NCBI GenBank assembly: GCA_037893245.1
Contig: JBAIAA010000261.1
Span: forward strand, 310,001 to 374,000
Reading direction: 5' to 3'
Source: Crossaster papposus
Lineage: Eukaryota; Echinodermata; Asteroidea; Velatida; Solasteridae
DNA length: 64,000 nt
The number at the start of each line of letters is the position of its first letter. Within the stretch, counting starts at the first letter, position 1. Position numbers and translations under genes: made by a program. This document shows, in pieces, positions 10,183 to 20,535 of this stretch. The notes beneath the pieces were generated by a model. The model had not been told where the DNA came from and searched no databases. It saw only the letters and a program-made list of their open reading frames with translations.

Positions 10183-10382
10183 AAGCCAAAAAGGAGGATC
10201 ACCACGAAAATCGTTTTAGAGTGTATCATTGAAACAATTTTGGTCACGGTGCCAATTGAATTACGTAGTTTTTATTCACTTTCAGGGCGTTCAGTTTCGT
10301 TTAGATAAATTAAATTTTGTTTGAGAATCGTAATGCTGCGCGGGAAGTGCACTTGTCAAAGGATCCAAATTGGATACCTTTC

Positions 10383-10490
10383 CTCTCTCAAAAGATATAA
10401 GAATAACAAGATATAAGGAGAGAGGGCAAACTTAGAGGTTATTTTAATTTTAATATCAACGTTTCGACCATTAGGCCTTTAAAAAACATC
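10383..10490. repeat. Penelope-type terminal repeat remnant / hairpin
   Basis: It contains the hairpin formed by CCTCTCTC...GAGAGAGG and, on the - strand, GGCCTAATGGTCGAAACGTT. That resembles the stem II - GAAA part of Penelope hammerhead motifs. It lies upstream of the Penelope ORF and could be the other terminal repeat of that or an older copy. Confidence 0.4.
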
Positions 10491-10494
10491 AAAA

Positions 10495-11630
10495 AGTGAT
10501 TGTAGCATTTTTACAGTTTGACTCACTCCATGCAGCCAAATACAATTTATCTTTTACAAATATATTCGTTCCTAGTTCTAGAAACATTGCACAAAACATT
10601 AATTCAATTTTATTAACATTTATCCAACGTTGTTTTGTACACAGTGATTCTTACACTAGTTTCTTAAGTACATATCTACCAAAATAGGATATTATTCTAC
10701 TAAGTGTAATTTATCAGAATACATAATTAAACAACAACGTTAGAGGTGAAGCAAAAGCTTTTGTTATCTAACCTTAAGACAGACAACTACAATGCACAGG
10801 ACCAATAGAAACAAAACACACGGACAATTAAGAACATATAACACGCAGGAGTAACGTTACAACGACATTAACTCTAACTGTATACTGAATCTATTTATTT
10901 CTTTATGAATTCCCAAGCACCTAGTTGTATAGGGTTCGAATGTTATAAATACACATTGATCAATTGAATTTTTAACTTTTTAACAAATGTAGATAGAGTT
11001 GATGATGCTTTGATCGACTCACTCAGAGCATTCCAGAAATTAATACTTCGCTGTACAAGACTGTTTTTCAACATTGAAGTTCTACTAGAACAAACCGGCA
11101 TACAGATTTTTCTTTGATACACTTCTAGTACAATACGAATGAACATTCGAGGTTAAAGTAAAACATGTATCAAAGCAACGTGGAAGTTTATTTATATATT
11201 TAAACATGAATTTACCCCAATTCAGGTAATATAGGTCATTAAATCGCAAAAGCTTGACGTTGGCAAATAAGGGATTATAGTGTGGTCACGATTTGGCATT
11301 GCTTATTATACGAATAGCTCTTTTTTGTAAAATGAGAAGTTTATCACACTGAGAAGAGCAACCACCCCATGTGAGAATTGAATAATTTAGACATGGGAGT
11401 ATCAAGGAGTTATAAAGAGTGATTAAACTATTTTTCGGAACAAACAACTTTATACGATTCATTATTCCAATAGTTTTGGATATTTTGCTTGAGACTATAT
11501 TAATGTGACACTTCCAGGTTAAGTTTTTATCAATATGTACACCTAAACATTTAGTAGTTTGAAGCTGTTTCAATGTGGTACCGTTAAAAAGGGATATTTT
11601 CGATACACTTATAATTGTCTGGAACAGAAT
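10495..11630 (-). pseudogene. LINE-B, decayed 3' portion (downstream half of a split element)
   Basis: Two frames encode the C-terminal third of a CR1/Jockey-type reverse transcriptase. 11286-11630 has NGTTLKQLQTTKCLGVHIDK, then LTWKCHINIVSSKISK and the ILTWGGC segment; 10943-11146 has INFWNALSESIKASSTLSTF. Frameshifts and stops separate them. The upstream part of the same RT continues at 16268-16487. The break at 11630/16263 is marked by a 5-bp duplication, AGAAT, so the LINE was split by the insertion 11631-16262. Confidence 0.85.
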
Positions 11631-11719
11631 CAGACGCGGATGTAGGATTTTTTTAGACGGGGGGCACAACGAAAACTAGAAAAGTGCGAGCGCGAAGCCC
11701 TTACGGCGTGGGGTCCGGG

Positions 11720-12027
11720 GCCCGCTTATTTATTTTATTTATTCCATTTCTTTACCCAGGGTGTGCCCAAACAGTTTAAAACTGGTTTTCATTGGGGCCC
11801 TGCATACATCATCAAAATAAAATAACAGTACATATTATAAATACAAGGATATTACAGGAATTCTAAACATTAATACTAATTCTGATTTACGAGATAGGCG
11901 AAAACCCGCCAAATAAAAAACCTTTTAGGTGAAAAATAAGAAGGGGAAATTCCTATCCGGCTCCACATTATAGTGGCAACCAAGTTCTAACTCCGTAGAT
12001 CAGCGCAATTGGCATAATATCTAACAC
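11720..12027 (-). mobile_element. LINE-A 3' untranslated region and tail
   Basis: On the - strand the region after the stop ends with CCTGGGTAAAGAAATGG and an AATAAATAAAATAAATAAG tail, an A-rich short-repeat end typical of CR1/Jockey-type LINEs. The tail marks the 3' end near 11724. Confidence 0.7.
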
Positions 12028-14952
12028 TCAGATGGCATGTCGGAGCTCTGATTTAAATGTGCTTAATGAGTCCAATGTTCGCAATTGTTCGGGCAGATTA
12101 TTCCAAATATTTGCACCACTCACAGCGAAACTTGTGGCGTAGCATTCTTTTTTGGCGAAAGGAACTTTCAGTGCCGTGTGGGTTGATTGCCTTGTTTCGC
12201 GAATTACTGTAAGTGGTTTGAAAATATTTGTCATGTACAAAGGAGTCATTTTGTTGATACTTTTGAAGACAAGAATAGCCTTTTTTGACTTGACTCTTTT
12301 TGAAAAAGGGGTCCAATTAAGACGAGCAAACATATCCTCTGAAGGGGTGAGGAAGGTACATTTAAGGATTATCCGCGCGGCTCTTTTGAGACATTTGTTT
12401 AACATATTATCGTGAGATATGTACCTTCCTCCCCACACAGTACAACAATACTCTAATGTTGGCATAACTAGACTTACAAATAGTGTGTGCAAGCTGTGCT
12501 GAGGAATACAATCACGGATTCTTCTTAGTATACCTAATTTAGACACCACATTTTTTCTTACGGATTCGACATGTGGGCCCCAACTTAATGCTTCATCAAT
12601 AATTACACCCAAACATTTATAAGACTTCACATTTTCAATACGACTACCAGCAATGCATACATTTAAATTAACATTAGATATTTTCTGCCTAGTACCAATG
12701 AGCATGCATTTGGTTTTGGTGGCATTTAAAGCTAGCTTGTTTCTTCCGCACCAGTTGTGAAAACTAGTAAGAGCTGTATTTAAGCTACTTTCTATTATAT
12801 TAATGTTGGAGGAGCTACACGTTAATGTTGAGTCATCTGCATACATAAATAAGTTGCAGTTTGGGGCAATACAAAATGGAAGGTCACTAGTATAAACAAT
12901 GAATAAAAGTGGACCTAGTATCGACCCCTGTGGAACACCAGTGTTTACGGACAGGACCTTTGATATGGTGCCGCCAATATTCACAGACTGACTACGTTCA
13001 CTTAGGTACGACTTAAACCAATTTATTACAGAAGATGACATGTTCATCCTTTCTAGTTTCTTTAGTAAGATTTCATGATCAACACAATCAAATGCTTTAC
13101 TGAGGTCTATAAACACACTGCCTGTAACTTGTCCATTCTCCATGGCCGCAAAACACTTGTTTGTTAAGTCATGTAGGGTGCTTTCAGTTGAGTGCAGGGG
13201 TCTAAATCCCGACTGGCAACTAGGAATCAGATTGTTTTCATCAAGATATCTATATACCGATGAGTGCACCCATCTTTCTAAAATCTTAGAGATAATTGGC
13301 AGTATAGAAATTGGACGATAGTTACCTGTACTACATTTATCTCCTCCCTTGTGAATTGGTGTTACTAAAGCATGTTTCCAATCTTTAGGGTATCGCTCAC
13401 ATCTTATAGACAGGTTAACAATATGAGTTAAAGATTTAATGATATAAGGTGAAGCAATTTTAATCATTTTAACACTAATTCCATCCGGACCTGTTGCTTT
13501 CCCAACCGACATGAATGATATTTGCTTTCGAACAAACTCTTCTGTAATGTTAGGTACTACGCAATCTTCATCAACAGAATCAAATATAGAGGCGTCAGTA
13601 TTGTCATCTATTTCAAGTTCACGCAAAGGGTAATTTCCAGCAGTACGCTTGCCGATTGTTGAAAAGTGTTCATTTAATGTATCAGCAATGTCGGCGATAT
13701 TGTCAATATTTTCCCCATTTGGGGAAGTAATCGAATTTGGTACAGTTTTTTGTTTCTTAGGGAGTACCTCCTTCAGAGTTTTCCACAGCATAGAAGAGTT
13801 GCTTTTATTTTCTTCTATGGCGGATGTGTAGTAATTACTCTTTTTACTGCGGATTTTATTAGTAACATTGTTCCGCAGGTTTTTGTATGAATCCCAATGA
13901 ATTTGTAAGCCTGTGTGCTTTGCAATTTTGTGTACACGATCGCGCTGCCGCATAAGTTTAAGAATTTCGCTATCGAGCCACGGTACTGAGGCACCCCGAA
14001 TGCGTTTGGTTTTGACTGGCGCATGGAGGTTAATAATACTCATAAATATGGAGTACCATATAGACCATGCATTATCCACATCATAACAACCAAAAACATC
14101 TTGCCATGGTGCATTACGGAGATCGTCCGTAAATGCATCACTGTTTATATTTTTTAGACATCGAAAATTTATTGAACGACCTTTCATTTTTGGTGTTTTC
14201 CAACTGTGTAGCCCATAAACAAGATAATGATCACTGATTAGGACTGGTAAAACACCACAGTCCTTTATGAGCTCTGGGTGGGAACTAAAAATGAGATCGA
14301 TGGTAGTTTTAGTAGATTCAGTGACACGTGTTGGGTCATGTATGAGTTGCGCCATTTGGAACAAACTAAAGCAAGAAATAATTGGATTTGATTGCATACT
14401 ATCGTATTCCTCTGAAACATCACAATTAAAGTCCCCAGTTGTAATAATTTCTTTACATTCACACGAGGCCTTATTAAGGATATCACTCAGTTTTCCCATA
14501 AATTCGACAGAGCTTGAAGGAGGCCTATAAATAGAACTGATAAGCACAGGCTGTCTTTGTTTGCACTTAATTTCAACCCATATACACTCGACATCATATA
14601 TTTCGAGATCTTCACGACGAGAGAACATTAGGGTATCTCGAATGTAAATTGCAACACCGCCACCATGTCGGTTCCTGTCTTTTCTGACAATAGAATAATT
14701 TGGTAGAGTTATTTCGTCATCAGAGATTGAGGCGTCGCAAAAAGTTTCGTTTAGACAGATGATGTCGAATGGATTTTTAGACATTACAATCTTAAAATGG
14801 TCAAATTTGTTTATGAGGCTTCTTACATTAAGATGGGCGAATGAGAAACCCTCGGAACTTTGATTGCAGATAATACCATCTGTTATGTCTATTTTAGAAC
14901 CTTGCCTTGTGGGTTGAGCAGCTCCCTGACCATTTTCAGATGTTGGTTCCAC
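12028..14952 (-). CDS. LINE-A ORF2: APE endonuclease and reverse transcriptase
   Basis: An uninterrupted 974-codon frame of a non-LTR retrotransposon (CR1/Jockey group). The N-terminal endonuclease shows AHLNVRSLINK (~40), LNETF (~67), IYRPPSS (~140), GDFNCD (~165) and SDHYLVY (~240). The RT shows GKATGPDGIS (~480), YRPISILPIISKILE (~545), DLSKAFDCVDH (~612), GVPQGSILGPLLF (~675) and the YADD catalytic box (~705). The C-terminus has the CR1-like ANIWNNLPEQLR segment. The chosen ATG follows a short non-coding leader; an overlapping frame at 14889-15134 may be a remnant of ORF1 or leader sequence. Intact catalytic residues suggest recent mobility. It lies inside the TIR element 11631-16262. Confidence 0.95.
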   Translation of the reverse strand: MEPTSENGQGAAQPTRQGSKIDITDGIICNQSSEGFSFAHLNVRSLINKFDHFKIVMSKNPFDIICLNETFCDASISDDEITLPNYSIVRKDRNRHGGGVAIYIRDTLMFSRREDLEIYDVECIWVEIKCKQRQPVLISSIYRPPSSSVEFMGKLSDILNKASCECKEIITTGDFNCDVSEEYDSMQSNPIISCFSLFQMAQLIHDPTRVTESTKTTIDLIFSSHPELIKDCGVLPVLISDHYLVYGLHSWKTPKMKGRSINFRCLKNINSDAFTDDLRNAPWQDVFGCYDVDNAWSIWYSIFMSIINLHAPVKTKRIRGASVPWLDSEILKLMRQRDRVHKIAKHTGLQIHWDSYKNLRNNVTNKIRSKKSNYYTSAIEENKSNSSMLWKTLKEVLPKKQKTVPNSITSPNGENIDNIADIADTLNEHFSTIGKRTAGNYPLRELEIDDNTDASIFDSVDEDCVVPNITEEFVRKQISFMSVGKATGPDGISVKMIKIASPYIIKSLTHIVNLSIRCERYPKDWKHALVTPIHKGGDKCSTGNYRPISILPIISKILERWVHSSVYRYLDENNLIPSCQSGFRPLHSTESTLHDLTNKCFAAMENGQVTGSVFIDLSKAFDCVDHEILLKKLERMNMSSSVINWFKSYLSERSQSVNIGGTISKVLSVNTGVPQGSILGPLLFIVYTSDLPFCIAPNCNLFMYADDSTLTCSSSNINIIESSLNTALTSFHNWCGRNKLALNATKTKCMLIGTRQKISNVNLNVCIAGSRIENVKSYKCLGVIIDEALSWGPHVESVRKNVVSKLGILRRIRDCIPQHSLHTLFVSLVMPTLEYCCTVWGGRYISHDNMLNKCLKRAARIILKCTFLTPSEDMFARLNWTPFSKRVKSKKAILVFKSINKMTPLYMTNIFKPLTVIRETRQSTHTALKVPFAKKECYATSFAVSGANIWNNLPEQLRTLDSLSTFKSELRHAI

Positions 14953-15303
14953 TCCTGGCCTCGATAATGTGTCGGGGCGGGTGCTCTGGTCTGGAATACT
15001 GGCTGCCGTCGTTGATTGAGGTTGATTTGGTGCCGTTTCGGATGGGGATGCGGGTAATACTGGTTGGCCATTAGAAAACCCGTCGGAACATCACGGGTCG
15101 CTGTAGTCCGCTTCGTCAGGACATCAGAGTACAAACTCTGACCGAAAGGGGTTTTCTGATGTGGAATGCGACTATCAAAGGGCCTAAGGGCCTCTGAACA
15201 TTTTGGATTTTATATGCTTTGTGGTGCAATCTGAGGCGATTCCTGGCCTCTTTCCTCTGATTTTTTTAGCAAAAGTTTTCAAGATTATATGGATATAAAT
15301 GGG

Positions 15304-15554
15304 CACTTTGGGAGACAATCCCATAGAGTCGTGCACAATCTTTATTGTAACCTAACCCGTTTTTACCTGGAGCTTTTTCCACGAAATTTCATATTTATGC
15401 TATTTAGACCCAAATCTGTCTTCTCCGAGCAAACATAACTCCAAAAAAAAGTTTTGTGGGGTAGCTAGACACTTAGGGAGACACTGAAATGTCTCCCTAA
15501 GTGCCACTGTCTCCCAAGTGAATCAAAACTATCGCTAATTTGTCTCCCAAAGTG
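15304..15554. mobile_element. MITE, CACTTAGGGAGACA family, copy 1
   Basis: Ends CACTTTGGGAGACA and TGTCTCCCAAAGTG are inverted. The same terminal motif occurs again internally as a facing pair (ACACTTAGGGAGACACTG ... GTCTCCCTAAGTG). A second copy at 51098-51360 shares GACCC(C)AATCTGTCTT and GGGTAGCTAGACACTTAGG. Confidence 0.75.
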
Positions 15555-16190
15555 CCTATTTGGAAGAATTATGCAGATTATAAATATATTATAAATATAT
15601 TAAAGTTTATATATGAATGTATATAAATATTTATAGCAAAACTTTCGCTAACAACCAACCAACTAACATTCTTTTACAAGGTAGTTAACAACATAAACAT
15701 TCATCCAGATAGGCCCCTATACTGCAATAAAATGGTAATTGGCGGGAGGGGACATTACTGCCAATTCAATGGCCACATGTCCACCAAACGCGGGATTATT
15801 TATCGAACCTCGATGCCACTGCCAGGTAGTCCGAGTACGTATCCGAGGTTAACGGAGCCAGTGATACCATGGAGCTATTTCTCCATGGTGATACCAACGA
15901 GCGGCTAGTGCGCGCCAGGCGGGTTCAGGTTGTCCTCTGCGGATAACACCAATGTCCGTCCGGCCTCGCTCTCCCGCTGCGAGTAGAGACCCTGAGAGGG
16001 CTTCATGTGCATAGACAATTTGAACGGGTGTGGGTCGCCATCTGGGGTTCCATGGATTGATAACTCTTTTTAGTCAGTATTATATTAATATGCCAAGAAT
16101 TAGACAGCAGATCCTCCGATCCGATCCTCCTCCCTTCCTTTTCTCCACCTCCCCTCTTTTCCCCCGGCCCCCCTTTTCCCCCACCCCCCA
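15555..16190. other. Interior of the 4.6-kb TIR element; nothing recognised
   Basis: Non-coding sequence between the MITE and the right TIR. A pyrimidine-rich block (16120-16190) borders the TIR. A small hairpin, CCATGGAGCTATTTCTCCATGG, is at about 15866-15887. Confidence 0.35.
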
Positions 16191-16267
16191 TTTAACAATT
16201 TTTAAAACTCATTTTACCCGGGGGGCACGGCCCCCGCGGCCCACCCCTGGGATCCGCGCCTGAGAAT

Positions 16268-16487
16268 ATCATATAGTTTGATTTAAGTAAGTTGATGCAA
16301 AGTTTGTTAGCTACAAGCCAAGTGCTAATTTTTTTAAGTTCACGGTTAAGATTAGTTACTGCAGTATACACATTACTGTGGTTGTACACTAAACTTGTGT
16401 CATCGGCAATAAAGTAAATGATATTATGTCAGTTGTATTACATATATCATTAATGTAAAGAATGAATAACAGGGGCCCCAAAACAGC
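16268..16487 (-). pseudogene. LINE-B, upstream half (5'-truncated RT fragment)
   Basis: On the - strand VLGPLLFILYINDI (RT motif, 16420-16487) runs into a disrupted active-site region. It continues as TAVTNLNRELKKISTWLVAN and LLKSNYMIF up to the 16262 boundary. The first half of the GVPQGS motif is missing, so the element is truncated on its 5' side. It rejoins the fragment at 10943-11630. Confidence 0.8.
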
Positions 16488-16868
16488 TAGTCGCTGGCGT
16501 GGCAGGCATGCGCAGTGGCGCGGCGCACCGTCGGATTGCCTTGACGGTCGAGTTGTCTCGTCTTGAGGCCGAGTTGACTGGGACCGAGTTGGTTTGGGGC
16601 CGAGTTGACTCGAAACCGTAAAATGTCGTATACGTCCCGTGTACACAAAAAAATGGTCTCATTCTTTTGCCGCGAACTTTAGTTAATTTAAATAATCAGT
16701 GTATTTATACTTCCAGAAAACAACAGAACAAAAATTGTATACATTTTCAAACATATCGAAGTAAATAAAATAAATATATTATTTTAATTTTATATAATAA
16801 ATATCCTTGTTTATGTTACTTATTTTAAATGAGAAATAAAGGGTGTTACTAATTTTGATGTTTTGTAG
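16488..16868. other. Non-coding: AACTCGG-type dispersed repeat, then MKK7 upstream sequence
   Basis: 16495-16630 carries the inverse of the repeat seen at 6055-6125. 16680-16842 is AT-rich. A branch-point-like TTACTAAT (16846-16853) precedes the acceptor TTTTGTAG at 16868, so exon 1 as drawn is probably not the transcript's first exon. No promoter was identified. Confidence 0.45.
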
Positions 16869-16896
16869 AGGCTGCTCTGACCCCAAATATTCTGAA

Positions 16897-17044
16897 ATGG
16901 CCAAAATGTCCTCTTCCGTGGAACTTCACCAGAAATTAAATCGCTTGGAAGCCAGTTTGCAGGCGGAGAATGAATCAAGAAAGAGGGACAGACCGCCCAT
17001 AGATTGGAAGCATGATTCTCCTAAATCTCACAGGCAAAGACCGG
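16897..17044 (+). CDS. MAP2K7: MKK7 exon 1 (N-terminus, residues 1-49)
   Basis: The exon begins at acceptor TTTTGTAG/AGG (16868/16869); translation starts at the ATG at 16897 or 16906. Product MAKMSSSVELHQKLNRLEAS onward matches the vertebrate MKK7 start (xxSSLEQKLSRLEAKL...). The donor is GTGAGT at 17045, leaving one base (phase 1) that completes an Ala codon with exon 2. The frame stays open upstream of the ATG, so part of 16869-16896 is 5' UTR or, less likely, coding. Confidence 0.85.
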
Positions 17045-17371
17045 GTGAGTAGGGTGGCCGGTGGGCCAGGGAAGATGGGTTAGAAATGCGTGGTTGACGT
17101 GATGGACAGGCATGACATTGATGTTTTTGTTTTGAACGATTTACATTTAAATGCAGCATAGGCCATCCCATGATGTAGGCCGGCCGTGACTGGGCTGAAG
17201 ACCCACTAATTGGGGCCCTTTAACTCCTCTCTTTCGAATTTTGGATTTTGCTTGTCGTACTTCTAGTACTACTACAGTTGTTTTCCTAGACCTAGTTCCG
17301 GGTTTTTTCTAGTTCCGGATCGCTTCAAATAAAACCTACCAAATTGTGGTCAGTCCAAAACTTAAATTAAA

Positions 17372-18060
17372 GGCCGTTGCTATTCTTACGTGACCGTAAT
17401 CCTACATACTTTTTCTATTCTTACGTGAGTTCCGGTAGCGCATGCGCAGTCCCTAGTTAATTGTTGTATACAGTCCCTAGTTTTTCGTATACACGACTTT
17501 TATACCTTTTTCTATAAGACCCTATCTAGATGAGATTATTAACCAACAATTTTAGTTAATAAAAAAAGGTTATGTAATGAAATAATAAAAAAAAAAAAAT
17601 GGAATTAACTTTTTACACATACATACAAATTACAATAATAACCTATTCCTATTACTGATATTACCTACTGAACACTTACTACATGTACAAACTTAGCTAT
17701 TGCCGTTGTTTAGTTTTATAGTTCGCTTTTTTGTCCACGACGAAGTCACGGCTATATTTTTATGAAAAATGTCAACATTTGAATACGAATGAAATGTAAT
17801 GTGAATTTTTCACTATGTTTGCACAAAAATCTAAATTCAATCACGGAATCGTTTGAATAATTACATATTATGGTCCAAAAAAGTGCATTTTGGACTAAAT
17901 ACCACAATTTTACATCGACTATTGCCAAAACAAATTTCCTGGGTGGTCTTCATACGTTCCGCGCGTATTGAGTTTCCCTTGTCTGTGTCGGGAACCAGTT
18001 AAATCACGTAAGAATAGAAAAAGTACGTAGGGTTACGGTCACGTAAGAATAGCAACAGCG
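17372..18060. mobile_element. Mutator-like TIR element in intron 1, 9-bp duplication
   Basis: Long inverted ends (about 55 bp): left GGCCGTTGCTATTCTTACGT, right ACGTAAGAATAGCAACAGCG, with an inner shared ACTTTTTCTATTCTTACGTG. The flanking 9-bp direct repeat TAAATTAAA is perfect (17363-17371 and 18061-18069). Nine-base duplications and long TIRs fit Mutator-like elements. No ORF of note. Confidence 0.83.
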
Positions 18061-18459
18061 TAAATTAAAAGGTACCCCTGGCCTACACTCTGTGCTATAG
18101 GCCATACGTCCATCAGTGCAAAAAACCCGGGATTTGTTTCACTTATTTCATGGAAATCATTAGGTCTCAAACTCGGCATGCAGGTTCATTTATTATATCG
18201 CATCGATATTTTGCTAAAATTAGGACTTTTCCGTGGTTCCGTCTGGTGTAATTTGTCTCTAAATCTGCATTATAAAGTTTCCAAAAAAATTGCGATAAAT
18301 GCAAAACAAAATGGCGGATCAAGTCTGCGCAGGTGTGCACAGCTCGTCGCACCAAACAGAGCAACAGAGGGCGCCTCTGTTACAGAGTTACTGGCCTCTA
18401 GTTATCGCTCTTTTAACATTTGGGCATTATCTTGACGAATGATTATTTCTTAAATGTGG

Positions 18460-18712
18460 TTCAAAATGTCGCCAAGACGCACGCGCACAGCCAAGTTTAG
18501 TTGTGCGGTAAGGACATTAACATGCGAGAACTCGTACGTGAACCAACACGCATGCGCGAGTATTTCATTCGTTATGAAGTCATGAACATGGAGAAAAGAA
18601 ATTCACCTCGAGTTCACCACTGGTGAACACGAGTTACCAGGCGATTAGAACGCCATTATTCGACTCGTGAACTCGTGAACACGATAAACACGACGCGATT
18701 GGAACGCAACAT
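18460..18712. mobile_element. Truncated MITE (inverted relative of 26226-26548)
   Basis: It ends in ACGACGCGATTGGAACGCA, identical to the terminus of 26226-26548. Internal landmarks ACCACTGGTGAACACGAGTT and CATGCGCGAG also match in inverse orientation. The other end is missing. Confidence 0.6.
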
Positions 18713-18894
18713 GAGTCGACAACCAGTGATGATAGATGGCCAAGTGGGTAGTTTTACAATGTCGGTGAGCAAAATTCTTAAAATACGCGGACAAATAAGT
18801 AATTCTCAGGAAGAATTGAAGCCTGGTCACTTGGTTTTTTTTGTCTCGCCTATTGTGCCATATAAACCACTCACCGTTCCATTTTCATTTACAG

Positions 18895-19027
18895 CTCTGA
18901 ATTTGCTAGATCATGGCCATGCGGCGTCCAGGGGCGGCGGCGGTGGTGTTCTAGGTGGGAAACACAAGGGCAAATTTCCCCTGCCATCGCCGCATTCGTC
19001 GGCACCGCAGAGAAACTCCATCGACAG
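18895..19027 (+). CDS. MAP2K7: MKK7 exon 2 (Gly-rich linker and docking-like site)
   Basis: Acceptor TTCATTTACAG; the first two bases complete the Ala codon begun in exon 1. It encodes about 43 residues (51-93), LNLLDHGHAASRGGGGG then VLGGKHKGKFPLPSPHSS and QRNSID. The donor GTAAAG leaves AG, which joins T of exon 3 to make Ser. KHKGKFPL has the basic-then-hydrophobic-x-hydrophobic form of a JNK docking site, as known in the MKK7 N-terminus (inference). Recognition rests on exact phase fit and position; the region is poorly conserved in the family. Confidence 0.78.
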
Positions 19028-19090
19028 GTAAAGTCAGGCTTGTTTACTTCTGACAAAAGCTCACTGTCGGGAAAAGACAGAGTTGTATTC

Positions 19091-20530
19091 AAGTCCTTTT
19101 ACAAGTCCTTTTACAAGTCCTTTTACAAGTCCTTTTACAAGTCCTTTTACAAGTCCTTTTACAAGTCCAGTCACAAGTCCAGTCACAAGTCCAGTCACAA
19201 GACCAGTCACAAGTCCAGTCACAAGTCCAGTCACAAGTCCAGTCACAAGTCCAGTCACAAGTCCAGTCACAAGTCCAGTCACAAGTCCAGTCACAAGTCC
19301 AGTCACAAGTCCAGTCACAAGTCCAGTCACAAGTCCAGTCACAAGTCCAGTCACAAGTCCAGTCACAAGTCCAGTCACAAGTCCAGTCACAAGTCCAGTC
19401 ACAAGTCCAGTCACAAGTCCAGTCACAAGTCCAGTCACAAGTCCAGTCACAAGTCCAGTCACAAGTCCAGTCACAAGTCCAGTCACAAGTCCAGTCACAA
19501 GTCCAGTCACAAGTCCAGTCACAAGTCCAGTCACAAGTCCAGTCACAAGTCCAGTCACAAGTCCAGTCACAAGTCCAGTCACAAGTCCAGTCACAAGTCC
19601 AGTCACAAGTCCAGTCACAAGTCCAGTCACAAGTCCAGTCACAAGTCCAGTCACAAGTCCAGTCACAAGTCCAGTCACAAGTCCAGTCACAAGTCCAGTC
19701 ACAAGTCCAGTCACAAGTCCAGTCACAAGTCCAGTCACAAGTCCAGTCACAAGTCCAGTCACAAGTCCAGTCACAAGTCCAGTCACAAGTCCAGTCACAA
19801 GTCCAGTCACAAGTCCAGTCACAAGTCCAGTCACAAGTCCAGTCACAAGTCCAGTCACAAGTCCAGTCACAAGTCCAGTCACAAGTCCAGTCACAAGTCC
19901 AGTCACAAGTCCAGTCACAAGTCCAGTCACAAGTCCAGTCACAAGTCCAGTCACAAGTCCAGTCACAAGTCCAGTCACAAGTCCAGTCACAAGTCCAGTC
20001 ACAAGTCCAGTCACAAGTCCAGTCACAAGTCCAGTCACAAGTCCAGTCACAAGTCCAGTCACAAGTCCAGTCACAAGTCCAGTCACAAGTCCAGTCACAA
20101 GTCCAGTCACAAGTCCAGTCACAAGTCCAGTCACAAGTCCAGTCACAAGTCCAGTCACAAGTCCAGTCACAAGTCCAGTCACAAGTCCAGTCACAAGTCC
20201 AGTCACAAGTCCAGTCACAAGTCCAGTCACAAGTCCAGTCACAAGTCCAGTCACAAGTCCAGTCACAAGTCCAGTCACAAGTCCAGTCACAAGTCCAGTC
20301 ACAAGTCCAGTCACAAGTCCAGTCACAAGTCCAGTCACAAGTCCAGTCACAAGTCCAGTCACAAGTCCAGTCACAAGTCCAGTCACAAGTCCAGTCACAA
20401 GTCCAGTCACAAGTCCAGTCACAAGTCCAGTCACAAGTCCAGTCACAAGTCCAGTCACAAGTCCAGTCACAAGTCCAGTCACAAGTCCAGTCACAAGTCC
20501 AGTCACAAGTCCAGTCACAAGTCCAGTCAC
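19091..20530. repeat. 12-bp satellite array, 120 units, in MKK7 intron 2
   Basis: Six units of AAGTCCTTTTAC (19091-19162) are followed by 114 units of AAGTCCAGTCAC (19163-20530). The only variant I see is AAG-ACCAGTCAC near 19200. It starts 63 bp after the exon 2 donor. Because 12 is a multiple of 3, long open frames run through it on both strands (SSHK, TSPV and VTGL repeats); none is a gene. The near-perfect homogeneity implies recent expansion or concerted exchange. Confidence 0.97.
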
Positions 20531-20535
20531 AAGTA

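Larger units (their letters stand above)
11631..16262. mobile_element. 4.6-kb composite TIR element, 5-bp duplication
   Basis: Left end CAGACGCGGATGTAGG; right end (inverse strand) CAGGCGCGGATCCCAGG; both lead into GGGGGGCAC. The flanking direct repeat is AGAAT (11626-11630 and 16263-16267). Removing it brings the two halves of LINE-B together at the YMIF motif, with a frame slip just after. Inside lie the LINE-A copy and a CACTTAGGGAGACA MITE. Five-base duplications with CAG ends are found in some hAT clades (inference). Confidence 0.75.

Noticed and set aside
19091-20530. CRISPR-like array
   Set aside because: Units are head-to-tail with no spacers, only 12 bp long, and the genome is clearly animal.
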